NCBI RefSeq assembly: GCF_025699485.1
Contig: NZ_JANUXN010000003.1
Span: 372,001-436,000, forward strand
Source of the DNA: Thauera carbonicopians
GTDB taxonomy: Bacteria; Pseudomonadota; Gammaproteobacteria; Burkholderiales; Rhodocyclaceae
DNA: 64,000 nucleotides
Direction of reading: 5' to 3'
Below, piece by piece: positions 8,674-17,184 of the stretch; within the stretch, counting starts at the first letter, position 1; each line of letters starts with the position of its first letter. The notes under the pieces are model-generated. The model was given only the letters and a program-made list of their open reading frames with translations, made no database searches and was not told the DNA's origin. Position numbers and translations under genes: made by a program.

Positions 8674-9165
8674 TCAGGGACGTACGGCAGTGACTTCCAG
8701 CTCCACCAGCCAGCCGGGGTTGACCAGCGCATCGACGACCATGGCGGAGCGAACCGGCAGGTTGGGCTGCTCGGCGGTGCCGAAGAACTGCGAATAGCCG
8801 GCCATGAAACCCTTGAAGTCCACGGCCCTGCCCTCCGGGGCAACCAGGAAGGCCTGCATCTTGATGATGTCGCCGACATCCAGCTTCAGCTCCTGCAACT
8901 GGGCCTGGATCCGCTTCATGACCGATACGGTCTGCTCTTCCATGGTGCCGTAGGCTTCGACGCTGTTGATGTCGGCGTTCTTGTTGATGACGCTGGGCAC
9001 GGCGCCGCTGAGATAGACGACGGTTTTATCTGCGGGTACTTCGACCGCTTGCAGGATCGGAAAGTTGGAGTTGGGAAGCGGATGACGAATGATGTCGCCG
9101 GCCTGCGCGGGGGCAATGGCGGCTGAGAACAGAGCAAATGCAGCGCAAGCATTCCTGAATGACAT
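8674..9165 (-). CDS. exported RidA-like protein
   Basis: A 163-residue RidA-fold protein with a clear signal peptide (MSFRNACAAFALFSAAIAPAQA, predicted cleavage after AQA), so it should act in the periplasm. The start at 9165 is supported by GAGGAA seven bases upstream; a longer frame would bury the signal peptide. The conserved Arg occurs in LPVRSAMVV, and the fold signatures VYLSGAVPS and GDIIKMQAFLV are present. It lies downstream of the GST/isomerase genes on the same strand and may belong to that cluster. Periplasmic RidA proteins have unknown substrates. Confidence 0.85.
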   Translation of the reverse strand: MSFRNACAAFALFSAAIAPAQAGDIIRHPLPNSNFPILQAVEVPADKTVVYLSGAVPSVINKNADINSVEAYGTMEEQTVSVMKRIQAQLQELKLDVGDIIKMQAFLVAPEGRAVDFKGFMAGYSQFFGTAEQPNLPVRSAMVVDALVNPGWLVELEVTAVRP

Positions 9166-9275
9166 GTCGATCGTTCCTCGTCGATGAACAAGTGCCATGC
9201 AGCCTAGCACGCGTGGCCGGCGGCTCCCAAAACGGCGCTGCCGGATCACGCGGCATATGACGCGTGTTTCAGCGG

Positions 9276-9923
9276 CTAGGCGCGGCGGGCGCCGAAACGG
9301 ACCTTGGCTGCGGCCTGCATCGCCGGCGATGTCAGCCGGGGATCATTCCGCAAATGGGCGTGCAGCATCGGCAAGGCGTCCAGCCCCCAGAACAGGCGTT
9401 CGCCGACCACGATCGTCGGCACGCCGAAGACGCCATCGCTGGCGGCCTGGGCCGTGTTGTCCTTGAGCTGGTTCTTGACCTCGGGTGCATCCAGATCCAG
9501 CGTGCTTGCGTCGACGCCCAGGCGACCGAGCACGTCCTGCCAGGCTTCGGCGCTCTCGGGGTCGCAGCCGGTGGTGTAGAGCGCGTCGAACACCGCCGAC
9601 ACCGCAGCGGGCGTGGCGCCCAGCGCGACGATGAGGCGCAGGTAGCGCAGGGGGTTGAACGGATGCACGGCCGGCATCACGAAGGGGAAGCCCTGTTCCT
9701 GGGCCGTCCAGGTGCACAGCTCGTAGGTGAAGCGCCGCTTGCGCTCGATCTCGGCCGGCCCCTTGTGGCCGAAGGCGTTCAGCAGCCCGGCGAACAGCAC
9801 GGGGCGCCGTTCGAGTTCGACCGGCAGCGGCTCGCGGCGCAGGGCCTGGTCCATCAGGCAGGCCCAGGGCGAGATGACGTCGAAATAGAAGATGGCTTTG
9901 GCTGTGGGTTCGGCAGTGCTCAC
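9276..9923 (-). CDS. DsbA-family 2-hydroxychromene-2-carboxylate isomerase-like protein
   Basis: A 215-residue thioredoxin-fold protein of the kappa-GST/HCCA isomerase family. The N-terminal FYFDVISPWACLMDQ carries the catalytic Ser position in place of a DsbA CxxC, and GVFGVPTIVVGERLFWGLDAL is the conserved cis-Pro C-terminal motif that binds glutathione. Such enzymes isomerise 2-hydroxychromene-2-carboxylate in naphthalene-type catabolism or handle glutathione adducts. It lies in a run with a second paralogue and a GST. No ring dioxygenase is nearby, so an aromatic pathway role is only suggested. Confidence 0.85.
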   Translation of the reverse strand: MSTAEPTAKAIFYFDVISPWACLMDQALRREPLPVELERRPVLFAGLLNAFGHKGPAEIERKRRFTYELCTWTAQEQGFPFVMPAVHPFNPLRYLRLIVALGATPAAVSAVFDALYTTGCDPESAEAWQDVLGRLGVDASTLDLDAPEVKNQLKDNTAQAASDGVFGVPTIVVGERLFWGLDALPMLHAHLRNDPRLTSPAMQAAAKVRFGARRA

Positions 9924-10018
9924 GATTTGTTTCCTCGGTCACGGGGTGTCGGGCATCGTATATGCGGCGGGAAGGTGGACCAAGCATGTCCGGTCGCGCG
10001 GTATGTAGTCGGGAAAAG

Positions 10019-10624
10019 TCACGCCGCCCCGGTCAGGGTTTCGGCAAGCAGGTCGATACGGTCGCTTCCCCAGAAAAGCTCGCCTTGGTAAACGAAGGTC
10101 GGAGCGCCGAACACGCCGAGCGCTTCCGCCTTCGCATGCGCCGCAGCGAGATCCGCCCCGGCATCGGTGGCAAGGTAGGCCTGCCATGCCTGCGCGTCCA
10201 GCCCGGCCGACTGCAGCGCGGCCTCGATCTCCGCATGGGATTCGAGATCGAATTCGCGGCGCCAGAACGCAGCGAGCATCGGATCGAGGAAGGCCCACAG
10301 CCGGTGGTGCGACATGGCGAACAGCAGGGCTTGGCAGCCCAGCGTCGGCTCCCACAGCTTGGTCGTGGCGCGGATCGTCAGGCCCTGCTTTTTTGCCAGG
10401 CGGCGGCAGTCCATGTACAGGTACTTCACCTTGGCGATATCGCGGCTGCTGCGTGCTTCGACTTCTCCGCCGTAAGCGGAACGGAAATCCGTGATGTACG
10501 GCCACCAGTCGAAACGCGCGCCGGTGCGTTCGGCCAATCGACGCGCAGGCCCGAGGGAGAGATAGGAATACGGGCTGCGCAGATCGATGAAAGCATCGAC
10601 CACCGGGGTTTCCTGCGCACTCAT
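10019..10624 (-). CDS. second HCCA isomerase-like DsbA-family protein
   Basis: A 201-residue paralogue of the gene at 9276. The active-site segment is FIDLRSPYSYLSLGPARRL and the C-terminal GVFGAPTFVYQGELFWGSDRID motif is intact. Its start overlaps the GST stop by four bases (ATGA at 10621-10624), so the two proteins are translationally coupled and probably use glutathione in consecutive steps. The gap to the other isomerase is only 95 bases on the same strand. Confidence 0.87.
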   Translation of the reverse strand: MSAQETPVVDAFIDLRSPYSYLSLGPARRLAERTGARFDWWPYITDFRSAYGGEVEARSSRDIAKVKYLYMDCRRLAKKQGLTIRATTKLWEPTLGCQALLFAMSHHRLWAFLDPMLAAFWRREFDLESHAEIEAALQSAGLDAQAWQAYLATDAGADLAAAHAKAEALGVFGAPTFVYQGELFWGSDRIDLLAETLTGAA

Positions 10625-11310
10625 GCGCCGTCTCCCGCCTTGAACAGGTTGTGCTTGGCCTCGTCGGAGGTCGTCACGTCCACCCAGCGCTCCCGCAGCA
10701 GGTCGAGGCCCCTGCCCACCGCGGGCCGGCTGCGCACGCGGCCGTACCAGGCCTGCACGTTCGCGAAATCGTCGAGGCCGACGCCGGTGTATTTGTGGAT
10801 GCGGACCCACGGAAAGCAGGCCATGTCGGTTATCGAATAGTCGTCGCAGAGGTAGTCCCTGCCGGCGAGCCGCTGGTCGAGCACCGTCAGCAGCCGCCGC
10901 GTCTCCTTCTGGTAGCGCTCGATGGCGTAGGGAACGGGGCTGGGTGCATAGCGGAAGAAATGCTGTGCCTGCCCCATCATCGGTCCGAGACCGCCGACCT
11001 GCCAGAACAGCCATTGCAGCATCTCGATGCGCCGACGCGGTTCGGCGGGAATGAAGCGCCGGGTCTTCTCGGCGAGATAGAGCATGACCGCTCCGCTCTC
11101 GAAGATGGTGATTGGTCCGCCACCGTCCAGCGGCTCGTCGTCGATGATTGCCGGAATCCTGGTGTTCGGGTTGATCGCCCGGTAAGCGGGCGTGTGCTGT
11201 TCGCCTTTGGTGATGTCGATCGGGACGAGGGTGTAGGGAATGCCCAGTTCCTCGATCAGGATCTGCACCTTGTGCCCATTGGGGGCAGGCCAGCTGTAGA
11301 GATGGATCAT
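10621..11310 (-). CDS. glutathione S-transferase family protein, YfcG-like
   Basis: A 229-residue GST with an N-terminal thioredoxin domain beginning MIHLYSWPAPNGHKVQILIEELG, the YfcG/YghU-type pattern in which Asn/Thr residues rather than Tyr or Ser contact glutathione. The cis-Pro motif NTRIPAIID, the FESGAVMLYLAE gamma-glutamyl site and an all-helical C-terminal half follow. Coupled downstream to an HCCA isomerase-like gene and preceded by a truncated thioesterase, it appears to be the second gene of an operon under the divergent LysR regulator. Confidence 0.9.
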   Translation of the reverse strand: MIHLYSWPAPNGHKVQILIEELGIPYTLVPIDITKGEQHTPAYRAINPNTRIPAIIDDEPLDGGGPITIFESGAVMLYLAEKTRRFIPAEPRRRIEMLQWLFWQVGGLGPMMGQAQHFFRYAPSPVPYAIERYQKETRRLLTVLDQRLAGRDYLCDDYSITDMACFPWVRIHKYTGVGLDDFANVQAWYGRVRSRPAVGRGLDLLRERWVDVTTSDEAKHNLFKAGDGA

Positions 11311-11322
11311 CGTCGTCCTCGC

Positions 11323-11460
11323 TTACTTGCGATGTAGGTGGATTTTGGTGCGCCCCGGCTCGACGGGCAGCAGGGTGGCTCGGATGAGGTGCATGACGTT
11401 CTGGCGTTCGAAGCTCTCACGGACGCGGACGGTGAAGTCGGGATCGATGGCGTGTGGCAT
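11323..11460 (-). pseudogene. truncated PaaI-type hotdog thioesterase, N-terminal fragment
   Basis: A 45-residue open frame with a good ribosome site (GGAG ten bases before the ATG), 12 bases upstream of the GST gene. It starts MPHAIDPDFTVRVRESFERQ and continues to VEPGRTKIHLH, the N-terminal strand/helix pattern of PaaI-like acyl-CoA thioesterases, then stops before the hotdog helix and the GxxHGG/Asp catalytic region. I read it as the intact 5' end of a thioesterase gene whose remainder was deleted. It still provides the promoter-proximal start of the GST operon and could persist as a leader peptide. Confidence 0.6.
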
Positions 11461-11553
11461 GCCTGAAGCTCCTTTTATGCATGGAGCTTCATTTGAATTC
11501 ATGCGTGAAGTTGGTACAAACGAGTTTTTCGGCAGTTCGCATGCGGTGACGGA
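11461..11553. promoter_or_regulatory. divergent promoter region with LysR-type dyad
   Basis: Short intergenic region between the LysR gene and the divergent thioesterase-fragment/GST operon. An imperfect dyad has outer arms CTTCA (11487-11491) and TGAAG (11506-11510) around an inner TGAATTCA palindrome, a plausible LysR binding site. Promoter hexamers could not be assigned with confidence. Confidence 0.45.
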
Positions 11554-12489
11554 ATGTCAATTTCACTTGCCAGGCTCCCTTCGCCGGATCTTCTGCGCAG
11601 CTTCGTCGCCGTGGGGCGGCGCATGAGCATCACGCTGGCTGCACAGGACTTGTTCCTGACCCAGTCGGCCGTCAGCCGCCAGATCCATGCGCTGGAAGCG
11701 GCAGTGGGAATGAAGCTGTTCGAGCGCACGCACCGCGCGATCCATTTCACGGCCGAAGGCGAGCGCCTGTTCGTCAGCGCCGACAGCGCGATGCAGCAGT
11801 TGCAGGACACGGTCGGTGCGCTGCAGGCCAGCCTGCTTGCGCAGCGGCCGGTCACGCTGACCGCCAGCATTTCCTTCGTAGGGCTGTGGCTGCTGCCTCG
11901 GCTGCCGCAGTTTCAGCAGCACCATCCAAAGGTCGAGGTCCGCCTGTCGGCCAGCGACAGCATCATGGACCTGCGCCGCGAAGGGCTGGACATCGCGATC
12001 CGCTACGGCATACCGGAACAGATGCCGGCTGGCGCGCGGCGGCTTTTCGGCGAAACGATCTTTCCGGTGGCACACCCGAGCCTGGGCATCCGCAGGCTGG
12101 ACGACCCGGAGATCGTTGCGCGCTCGGTGCTGCTCGAATTCGAGGGCGATTCGTCGCCCTGCTGGAACTGGGATGCCTGGCTCGAGGCGCAGGGCTGGGC
12201 GGGCATCAGGCCGAAAGGGGTGATCCGCTTCAATCTGTTCGATCAGATGATCCATGCCGCGGTCGCGGGCCAGGGTATTGCCCTCGGCCGCAGCCAGTTC
12301 ATCCGCCCGATGCTCGACGATGGACGTCTGATTGCGCTACCGACGCGCCGGCCCGGCCCGCAGTCGAGCAAGGCTTTCTACCTGTTCCAGCGGGATGGCG
12401 AGCCGTCGAAGGGCGCCCAGGCCTTGATCGACTGGATCCTGGCCGAAGCGAAGCAGACGGACGCATCGGAGGCAGCCGCCACGGACTGA
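11554..12489 (+). CDS. LysR family regulator, GcvA-like
   Basis: A 311-residue LysR regulator: the N-terminal winged helix-turn-helix (MSITLAAQDLFLTQSAVSRQIHALE, then LFERTHRAIHFTAEGERL) is followed by an effector-binding domain of the GcvA/AmpR subgroup (RRLFGETIFPVAHPSLG; AAVAGQGIALGRSQFI). It is divergent from the thioesterase-fragment, GST and isomerase genes and is most likely their regulator. Effector unknown. Its last ~20 residues are a low-complexity Ala/Asp-rich tail. Confidence 0.88.
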   Translation: MSISLARLPSPDLLRSFVAVGRRMSITLAAQDLFLTQSAVSRQIHALEAAVGMKLFERTHRAIHFTAEGERLFVSADSAMQQLQDTVGALQASLLAQRPVTLTASISFVGLWLLPRLPQFQQHHPKVEVRLSASDSIMDLRREGLDIAIRYGIPEQMPAGARRLFGETIFPVAHPSLGIRRLDDPEIVARSVLLEFEGDSSPCWNWDAWLEAQGWAGIRPKGVIRFNLFDQMIHAAVAGQGIALGRSQFIRPMLDDGRLIALPTRRPGPQSSKAFYLFQRDGEPSKGAQALIDWILAEAKQTDASEAAATD

Positions 12490-12528
12490 CGGCTGCCTCC
12501 CGGCGCCGGCTGATGCTGGCGCCGGTTT

Positions 12529-14124
12529 TCAGGCGTCCTTGCCGACCTTCGGCAGCGGCACCATCACCGGCTGGCCGGGCTGGCTGCAGCCGGCGTCGCA
12601 GCAGCGCCCGGGCTGCTTGTTCTTGCTGATCGAACGGCCGTCCTCGGCCAGCACGCCGCGTTCGAGCAGGCGCTCGACCAACTCGACCTTGTTGCCGACC
12701 GGGTAGTTGCGCCAGATTTCCTGCTTCAGCGCGGTCGGCGAGCCGCCGCCGTGCAGGCTGATCAGGGAGTACCAGCCGCCCTGGTAGGAGGCGGTCAGGT
12801 CTTCGATGAAGCGGGATACTTCGATCCGCTTGTCGTAGGGGACGGCCGGGTTGGCGCGCAGCACTTCGGCCAGCGTCGCCGCCGTGGCCGGGTTGTGGTC
12901 CTCGTCCGGCCCCGGCAGGGCGACGATCAGGCCGCCGGAGACTTCGTGGGCGAGCCGGTGCATGTCGTAGATCTGGGTGGAGAGCAGCAGCTTGCCGATG
13001 TTCGAATACACCGGCTCGGGCATGAAGCTCTTCGAGTACGGGTCCTGCACCGAATAGACGCTCGCGGCCACGCCGCAGGCGTAGAAGCCTTCGGTGATCT
13101 TGATCAGCTCGACCATCGGGTCGCGCAGATTGGCCTTCCTGTCCGGGTCGAGGCCGTTGGCTTCGCACATCAGGGCGCCGGCGCCGATCAGCAGGTCGCC
13201 GAAACCCGCCCGCGCGCCGATGCAGCTGTGGCGGTGGTGGGTGGCGTAGTTGTAGGTGACGTCGCCGGAGAATTCCCACTCGCCGGCCAGGAACACGCGC
13301 TCCCAGGGCACGAAGACCTTGTCGAAGATCACCACGCCGGTCGATTGGCCGTACTTGCGCGAGAACAGCGGCGCGCCGTGCTCGGGCTTCTCGCCGGGGC
13401 GTCCGGCCGGGCGGGCGACGATGGTGATGCCCGGCGCATCGACCGGCACCGCACAGCAGAGGGCGAAATCCTTGTCGTCTTCGCGCATGTTGCGCGAGGG
13501 CATGACGAGGAATTCATGCACGTAGGGCGCGCCGGTGACGATGGCCTTGGTGCCGGAAATGACGATGCCTTTGGCATTGCGTTCGACGACGTGGACATAG
13601 ACGTCCTGGTTCAGCTGCTGGTTGGGGCGCTTGCTGCGGTCGCCCTTGGCGTCCGTCATCGCGATGCCCAGCGTCAGGTCTTCGTCCTGCACCTTCTGCA
13701 GATAGGCGGCGAACTTCGCGCGGTATTCGGTCGAACCCCTGGCATCGTCCAGCTTGGCCATCGCCTGGCCGATGCCGTTGAGGGCGTCGTGCGCCAGATA
13801 GCGCTGCGCACAGCCCGTCTCCTGGCAGAGCACGCGGACCGCTTCGAGCTTGTTGAGCAGATCGCCGGCCGATTCGTTGACGTGCAGCATGCGGTTGACC
13901 GTCTTGCCCGAGGCCGTCTGCTTCGCGAGCATCAGCGGTGCCAGCGCGGGGTCGTGGGCGAAGTCGTAGGTGACGGCGAGGGCGTTGATGCCGGGCTGCA
14001 GCGAAGGAGCATCGACAACCGATTCGATCCGTTGGCCATCGACATAGACGACGGGCTCGTACTTCCGCAGGGATTCCCGGAATTGCCGGCCGTCCATCAG
14101 GCCGCTGGTGTTGGTGGCAGACAT
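12529..14124 (-). CDS. HpaB/AbfD-superfamily flavoprotein lacking two Fe-S ligands
   Basis: A 531-residue protein of the 4-hydroxyphenylacetate 3-hydroxylase superfamily, closest in overall pattern to 4-hydroxybutyryl-CoA dehydratase (AbfD): matching blocks include SLQPGINALAVTYDFA, MTDAKGDRSKRPNQQ and IGAGALMCEANGLDP. AbfD ligates its [4Fe-4S] cluster with two Cys, a His and another Cys. Here the first motif reads TGCAQRYLAHDALN (second Cys is Tyr) and the second HHRHSCIGARAG (final Cys position is Ala). The cluster is therefore probably absent, and a flavin-dependent oxygenase or other reaction is more likely. The C-terminus has an unusual Cys-rich tail (GRCCDAGC). It is divergent from a TetR gene across a perfect operator. 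Confidence 0.75.
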   Translation of the reverse strand: MSATNTSGLMDGRQFRESLRKYEPVVYVDGQRIESVVDAPSLQPGINALAVTYDFAHDPALAPLMLAKQTASGKTVNRMLHVNESAGDLLNKLEAVRVLCQETGCAQRYLAHDALNGIGQAMAKLDDARGSTEYRAKFAAYLQKVQDEDLTLGIAMTDAKGDRSKRPNQQLNQDVYVHVVERNAKGIVISGTKAIVTGAPYVHEFLVMPSRNMREDDKDFALCCAVPVDAPGITIVARPAGRPGEKPEHGAPLFSRKYGQSTGVVIFDKVFVPWERVFLAGEWEFSGDVTYNYATHHRHSCIGARAGFGDLLIGAGALMCEANGLDPDRKANLRDPMVELIKITEGFYACGVAASVYSVQDPYSKSFMPEPVYSNIGKLLLSTQIYDMHRLAHEVSGGLIVALPGPDEDHNPATAATLAEVLRANPAVPYDKRIEVSRFIEDLTASYQGGWYSLISLHGGGSPTALKQEIWRNYPVGNKVELVERLLERGVLAEDGRSISKNKQPGRCCDAGCSQPGQPVMVPLPKVGKDA

Positions 14125-14155
14125 GGTGGCTCCTTTCTGAGTGTCGTTGATTGTA

Positions 14156-14170
14156 TTGAACAGTGTTCAA
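14156..14170. promoter_or_regulatory. TetR operator between divergent genes
   Basis: Perfect palindrome TTGAACA-G-TGTTCAA between the HpaB-like gene and the divergent TetR gene, placed to repress both. A -10-like TAGAAT follows at 14185-14190, only seven bases before the TetR ATG, which would give a leaderless or nearly leaderless transcript. Confidence 0.65.
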
Positions 14171-14197
14171 TGTGTCGTGCAGTGTAGAATTCTGCTC

Positions 14198-14899
14198 ATG
14201 CCCAAGTCAACGACTACTCGCCAGAATCCGCCCCGAGCGCGCGCCCGCGCAGCCAAAGCCGAGTCGACAACAGAGTCGCGGGCGGAATCGAAGGCACTCA
14301 GGGAGAACACCCTCAACCAGGCGCGCCGCGAACTGATCCTGGATGCGGCGCGCTCGGCCTTCTTCGAGCTGGGGCTGGATGGCGCGAGCCTGCGGGAGAT
14401 CGCAAAGCGGGCGGGCTACACGCCGGGCGCGATCTACAGCTACTTCGCCAACCTGGAAGAGATCTACGGCGCGCTGCTCGGCGAGTCGCTGCAGCGCTTG
14501 AACGGCGTCGTCGATGCGGCGGGGGCGGGCGCCGCCGGGCCGGTCGAGTTGCTGCGGGCCAAGGCCACCGCCTTCTACGTGTTCTACCGCGACAACCCGA
14601 AGGAGCTGGATCTGGGCTTCTACCTGTTCGACGGCGTCAAGCCGCGGGGCCTGACGCCGGCACTGAACCAGCAGTTGAACGAACGGTTGATGGCCGCGCT
14701 GCAGCCGGTCGAGCAGCAGTTGATGGTGCTGGGCCTGGATGCCGACGAGGCGGTGGCCGAGACCACCGCGGCGTTCGCCCACATCGTCGGTGTGCTGGTG
14801 CTGAACAACACCGGGCGGATCCGGCTGTTCAGGCAGAATCCGGACCTGCTGTTCGAGCGCTACATGGATTCGCTCGTCCGGCGGCTGCCGGCGACGTAG
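14198..14899 (+). CDS. TetR family transcriptional regulator
   Basis: A 233-residue TetR regulator with a basic, Ala/Arg-rich N-terminal extension of about 35 residues before the helix-turn-helix (LILDAARSAFFELGLDGASL, then AGYTPGAIYSYFANLEEIYGALL). The C-terminal domain resembles the broad TetR_C group. The ATG at 14198 is preferred because upstream starts fall in the operator palindrome. No clear ribosome site precedes it. It probably represses itself and the HpaB-like gene. Confidence 0.86.
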   Translation: MPKSTTTRQNPPRARARAAKAESTTESRAESKALRENTLNQARRELILDAARSAFFELGLDGASLREIAKRAGYTPGAIYSYFANLEEIYGALLGESLQRLNGVVDAAGAGAAGPVELLRAKATAFYVFYRDNPKELDLGFYLFDGVKPRGLTPALNQQLNERLMAALQPVEQQLMVLGLDADEAVAETTAAFAHIVGVLVLNNTGRIRLFRQNPDLLFERYMDSLVRRLPAT

Positions 14900-14948
14900 G
14901 GGCGTGCGGCTGGCGGATGCCGCTTACATGGACCCGCATCCCCGCGAG

Positions 14949-14980
14949 TGCCTGCACCAGATTTGACCGCGTTGCAGGCA
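14949..14980. terminator. inverted repeat between convergent genes
   Basis: Eight-base arms TGCCTGCA and TGCAGGCA with a 16-base loop lie between the ends of the TetR and UbiB-like genes, followed by TTTG on the plus strand. Likely a weak bidirectional terminator. Confidence 0.4.
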
Positions 14981-14999
14981 TTTGTCGCCCCATCAGCAC

Positions 15000-16745
15000 T
15001 CATGGCCCTTTTCCGCTGCGCAGAATGGAGAGCAGAAGCCATACGCCGCCGACCATCGCGCCGAGAAAGCCGACGAGTCCGAAGACCGGCAAGCCCAGGA
15101 GCGTCGGCCCGCCCGGCACGGTCATGACGATGGACGAGCCGACGATGAGCGCGGCGACGACGATCCCGAGTACGAGTCGGTTGGCGGCGCGATCGAGTTG
15201 ATCGCCGAGCCGTTTCAGGTGGGGGACGTCGATGTGCATTTCCAGCCGGCCGCGACGGGCAAGGCGCAGCAGGCGGGAGAGATCCTGGGGCAAGCTCGCC
15301 AGCAGTGAGAACACCTCGGTTGCTGACTGTTTTCCCCGTTTGAGCAGTGCGGCCGGGGAGTAGCGTGCCTGCATGGCACGCTCCAGCAGGGGCAGGGCCT
15401 GGCTGGCGATGTCGAAACCGGGGTCGAGTTCGCGGCCCAGGCCTTCGAGGGTGACGAAGGCCTTGACCAGCAAGGCCAGATCGTTGGGCAGCACGAGATG
15501 ATGCCGGCGCGGGATTGCGACCAGATCGGTCAGCATCTCGCTCAGGCGCAGCTGCTTCAGTGGCACGCCGTGGTAGCGATCGACGAAGGACTGGATTTCC
15601 AGCAGCAGCTCCTGTTCATTTGCCGCACCGTCGTTCGCCCATTCGAGCATGACGTCGACGACGCTGCGGGCGTCGTTCTTCACCAGCCCCAGCATCAGCC
15701 GGATCAGCTCGTCGCGGCGCTCCTCCGACAGCCTGCCGACCATGCCGAAGTCGATGAAGGCGATGCGATTGCCCGGCAGGTAGAACACGTTGCCCGGGTG
15801 AGGGTCGGCGTGGAACAGCCCATCCTCGACGATCATTTTTAGTACGGCATTGGCGCCGCGCCGGGCGAGAAGCTTGCGGTCCAGACCGGCTTGGTCGATG
15901 GCTTGCAGCCTGCGCCCGGAAATACCGCCGATGAATTCCTGTACGCAGACCCGCTCGCCGGTCCATTGCCAATGGACGCGGGGAATGACGATGATGGCCG
16001 GGTCACCGGCGGAATCCGGCTCCCCGCTGCCGGGAACGGCAGCAGCCGAGTCCTGGTCGGCATAGCCCGCGAAGTTTCTTGCGATGCGATCGGCATTGCG
16101 GCATTCGCCGGCGAAGTCGAGTTCGTTGCGCAGCGACTGGGCGAACTGGCGCACCATCTCCCGTGGGTGCAGGACACGCCATTCGGGGCTCTCCGCCTCG
16201 GCGAGTTCGGCCAGGCGTGCAAGCCAGCGCAGGTCGGCTTCCAGAATCGGGCGAATGCCCGGCCGCCGCACCTTGACCACGACTTCGCTGCCGTCGTCGA
16301 GGCGCGCTCGATGTACCTGTGCAATCGAGCCGGCTGCCAGCGGCTCGGGCTCGAACGCGGCGAAGATTTCCTCGGGTGGCGCGCCGAGGTCTTCGCTGAG
16401 CTGCTGATGCACGGCAGCCCAGGGGGCGGGCGGCGCGCTGTCCTGCAGTTTCCCGAATTCGGCGATCCATTCGGGTTCGAGCAGATCGACCCGGGTCGCG
16501 AGTACCTGGCCGAGCTTGACGAAGGCCGGCCCCATGTCTTCCAGCGCCCGCCGCACCCGTTCGGGCGGCGTCATGTGGGCGAAGTCGGCCGCTTCACTCC
16601 AGTGCAGCGCCGTCCCCGTGCGCTCCAGGGCGTTGGCCAGCCCCATCCGCCGCACGATGTCGCCGAATCCGTAACGGACCAGGATCGAGGCGATTTCGTG
16701 CAAGCGCCCCAGATCGCGCATCGTGGTCAGAGCCTGCCAGAACAT
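15000..16745 (-). CDS. UbiB/ABC1 family atypical kinase
   Basis: A 581-residue ABC1/ADCK/UbiB protein. It carries the family-specific KxGQ motif (FVKLGQVLATRVDLL), the Ala-rich nucleotide loop (AAGSIAQVHRA), the VVVKVRRPG lysine, the catalytic FHADPHPGN and the IDFGMVGRL metal site. Two hydrophobic helices at the C-terminus anchor it in the membrane. UbiB proteins support ubiquinone biosynthesis and lipid homeostasis through ATPase activity. Whether this is the canonical UbiB or a paralogue is unclear, because no ubiE or ubiJ lies next to it. Confidence 0.88.
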   Translation of the reverse strand: MFWQALTTMRDLGRLHEIASILVRYGFGDIVRRMGLANALERTGTALHWSEAADFAHMTPPERVRRALEDMGPAFVKLGQVLATRVDLLEPEWIAEFGKLQDSAPPAPWAAVHQQLSEDLGAPPEEIFAAFEPEPLAAGSIAQVHRARLDDGSEVVVKVRRPGIRPILEADLRWLARLAELAEAESPEWRVLHPREMVRQFAQSLRNELDFAGECRNADRIARNFAGYADQDSAAAVPGSGEPDSAGDPAIIVIPRVHWQWTGERVCVQEFIGGISGRRLQAIDQAGLDRKLLARRGANAVLKMIVEDGLFHADPHPGNVFYLPGNRIAFIDFGMVGRLSEERRDELIRLMLGLVKNDARSVVDVMLEWANDGAANEQELLLEIQSFVDRYHGVPLKQLRLSEMLTDLVAIPRRHHLVLPNDLALLVKAFVTLEGLGRELDPGFDIASQALPLLERAMQARYSPAALLKRGKQSATEVFSLLASLPQDLSRLLRLARRGRLEMHIDVPHLKRLGDQLDRAANRLVLGIVVAALIVGSSIVMTVPGGPTLLGLPVFGLVGFLGAMVGGVWLLLSILRSGKGP

Positions 16746-16770
16746 CGCGTTTCCTCACACGGGAGCATCA

Positions 16771-17184
16771 TCAGGACGAGCGAGGCTGCTCGCATGGAAT
16801 GGCATCCGGCAGGCTGGACGCCCGCTTGATGAAGCGCTTGTCGAACGTCAGCAGCGCCGTGCAGGATGCGGCGCGGCTCAGATGCAGCGCGTCGGCAAAG
16901 TCCAGTCCCTGCTCGAACGCCTGCAAGGCAGCCAGCACGCGGGCACGGTCTTCGACGACGACGTTGCCATACGTGCACAGCGCGCTCAGGGCGCGGTGGA
17001 TGGAAGCACGCGGCAATTCGTAGAAGCCGCGCAGCACCCATTCCAGCTCCAGCATCACCGTCACGGAAACGAACACACGGCCCCGCATGGCCTCCAGCGC
17101 CGCAGGGCGCTGGCGCGCGGCTTCCGGGTCGTCCGGATCATCCACGAAGAAGCGTGCCAGCACATTGGTGTCGACGGCTTTCAT
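16771..17184 (-). CDS. PIN-domain (VapC-like) toxin
   Basis: A 137-residue PIN ribonuclease. The acidic active-site residues are recognisable: Asp5 in AVDTNVLARFF, a Glu in LELEWVL (Glu46 or 48), the Asp pair in DFADALHL and Asp115 in LLTFDKRF. The start overlaps the antitoxin stop by four bases, the standard antitoxin-then-toxin coupling. Targets of such nucleases are usually tRNA or rRNA. Confidence 0.88.
   Translation of the reverse strand: MKAVDTNVLARFFVDDPDDPEAARQRPAALEAMRGRVFVSVTVMLELEWVLRGFYELPRASIHRALSALCTYGNVVVEDRARVLAALQAFEQGLDFADALHLSRAASCTALLTFDKRFIKRASSLPDAIPCEQPRSS

Noticed and set aside
8309-8797. 162-codon plus-strand frame as a gene
   Set aside because: It runs antisense into the exported RidA gene, has no ribosome site and shows no domain; kept only as a possible relic.
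12529-14124. Naming the HpaB/AbfD-like protein 4-hydroxybutyryl-CoA dehydratase
   Set aside because: Two of the four expected cluster ligands are replaced, so the specific activity is not supported.
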